From NCBI RefSeq assembly GCF_905220995.1, contig NZ_CAJNBJ010000001.1:496001-560000 (forward strand): 64,000 nt of DNA. Direction: 5' to 3'. This stretch comes from Nitrospira defluvii (GTDB lineage Bacteria; Nitrospirota; Nitrospiria; Nitrospirales; Nitrospiraceae). This document shows positions 63,490 through 64,000 of this stretch, one piece after another (position 1 is the first letter of the stretch; each line of letters starts with the position of its first letter). The translations under genes and the position numbers were made by a program. The notes beneath the pieces were generated by a model. It searched no databases. It was not told where the DNA came from and saw only the letters and a program-made list of their open reading frames with translations.

Positions 63490-64000
63490 GGGCCCGTGCC
63501 GACGGTCGGATCACCCACAACATCATCAACCAGAAGACGGTTGACCCGAGTGCGGCCATCCACAGGAACCAGTTGAGGGTATCCAGCAGCGCAAACAGGA
63601 AGACCACCACGGAAAAGTCCCGGCTGGCCACATTCTTCAAAATAAAATCGGACCAGGCCGCCTGCTTCGGCGTCTTCCAGCCCCGCGTGGCGCCGATTTT
63701 TTGCGCCTTCGTCACCAGCCAGAAGGCCATGGCATTGCCGAATATCGCCGCGCCACCCAGGGCCAACGGAACCCAGGCGTCTTCCGCGCCGGCCTGTCGG
63801 ACATAGGCTCCGCAGGCAATGCCGGCGAAGATGGCGATATGCACCACATTGTCCATGGCGATATCTAACCAAGCCCCGAACGGGGATTCCGTAAACGTGA
63901 GCCGCGCGACTTCGCCGTCGCAGCAATCGATAATAGCAGCGAGTTGAAACAACAGCGCAGCGATAATGCCCGCCGTATACGTCCCCAGACCAAATCCGAC
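63482..64000 (-). CDS. CDP-alcohol phosphatidyltransferase (C-terminal part, cut by edge)
   Basis: The frame is open from the right edge to the TAA at 63482-63484, giving at least 172 residues. The signature D-x2-DG-x2-AR-x8-G-x3-D-x3-D is complete in CCDGEVARL through GAWLDIAMDN. Four or more hydrophobic helices follow. Such enzymes make polar-lipid head groups or phosphoinositol-type products from CDP-alcohols. The N-terminal part is outside the window and could hold a fused nucleotidyltransferase domain, as is common when this type sits beside a UPF0104 gene. Confidence 0.85.
   Translation of the reverse strand, partial: VGFGLGTYTAGIIAALLFQLAAIIDCCDGEVARLTFTESPFGAWLDIAMDNVVHIAIFAGIACGAYVRQAGAEDAWVPLALGGAAIFGNAMAFWLVTKAQKIGATRGWKTPKQAAWSDFILKNVASRDFSVVVFLFALLDTLNWFLWMAALGSTVFWLMMLWVIRPSARARA

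Overview
The window is about 64 kb of GC-rich (roughly 60%), densely coding bacterial chromosome. Nearly every gene lies on the minus strand. The organism is Gram-negative: it encodes outer-membrane and lipoprotein candidates, and its MurE carries the DNPR motif of meso-diaminopimelate ligases. The gene orders (rnc-fabF-acpP-fabG-fabD-fabH-plsX-rpmF; rpsF-ssb-rpsR; pth-rplY-prs-ispE; a full dcw cluster) together with the composition suggest a Nitrospira-like member of the Nitrospirota. That assignment is an inference from gene content; no 16S rRNA, tRNA or nitrite oxidoreductase gene is present to confirm it.

Layout, in window coordinates. 1-7851: fatty-acid and phospholipid initiation genes with ribosomal protein genes, a truncated RNase III gene at the edge, and the rpsF-ssb-rpsR block with its own promoter. 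8097-10958: an outer-membrane beta-barrel protein, a Gly/Tyr-rich putative lipoprotein, a small membrane protein, and an unexpected indoleamine 2,3-dioxygenase-family protein. 11145-14664: pth, rplY, prs, ispE. 14686-19164: the type IV pilus genes pilC-pilS-pilR (transcribed in that order). 19336-20547: an intergenic repeat, pgsA, and a small plus-strand gene of unknown function. 20544-24974: a serine hydrolase, then divIVA, yggT, proC, yggS and pgeF, which form the tail of the division cluster. 25016-42675: an unbroken dcw cluster (rsmH, ftsL, ftsI, murE, murF, mraY, murD, ftsW, murG, murC, murB, ddl, ftsQ, ftsA, ftsZ), with many 1-4 base overlaps that imply translational coupling. Its 312-bp upstream region has a near-consensus sigma-70 promoter, three 10-bp-phased MraZ-type boxes and DnaA-box-like sites, but no mraZ gene.

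42988-53182 is mixed: asnS, a secreted repeat protein, a predicted seven-bladed Asp-box lipoprotein, yajQ, cstA, a ParE/RelE-type toxin-antitoxin pair, a PilZ protein, an alpha/beta hydrolase, two very small genes, an Hsp20 gene, and a second copy of the repeat seen near pgsA. 53181-64000 is a surface-glycan/lipid cluster: a GT-C-like membrane glycosyltransferase, a LarA-family nickel-pincer racemase homologue, GT2 and GT4 glycosyltransferases, a Wzx-type flippase, a polyprenyl-phosphate GT2, an AglD/MprF-like membrane protein and a CDP-alcohol phosphatidyltransferase that runs off the edge.

The most interesting points are the dcw control region without mraZ, an FtsZ with two copies of the C-terminal partner-binding motif, the bacterial IDO homologue, the LarA homologue inside a glycan operon, and an intergenic repeat whose two copies both end on the stop codon of the neighbouring gene.
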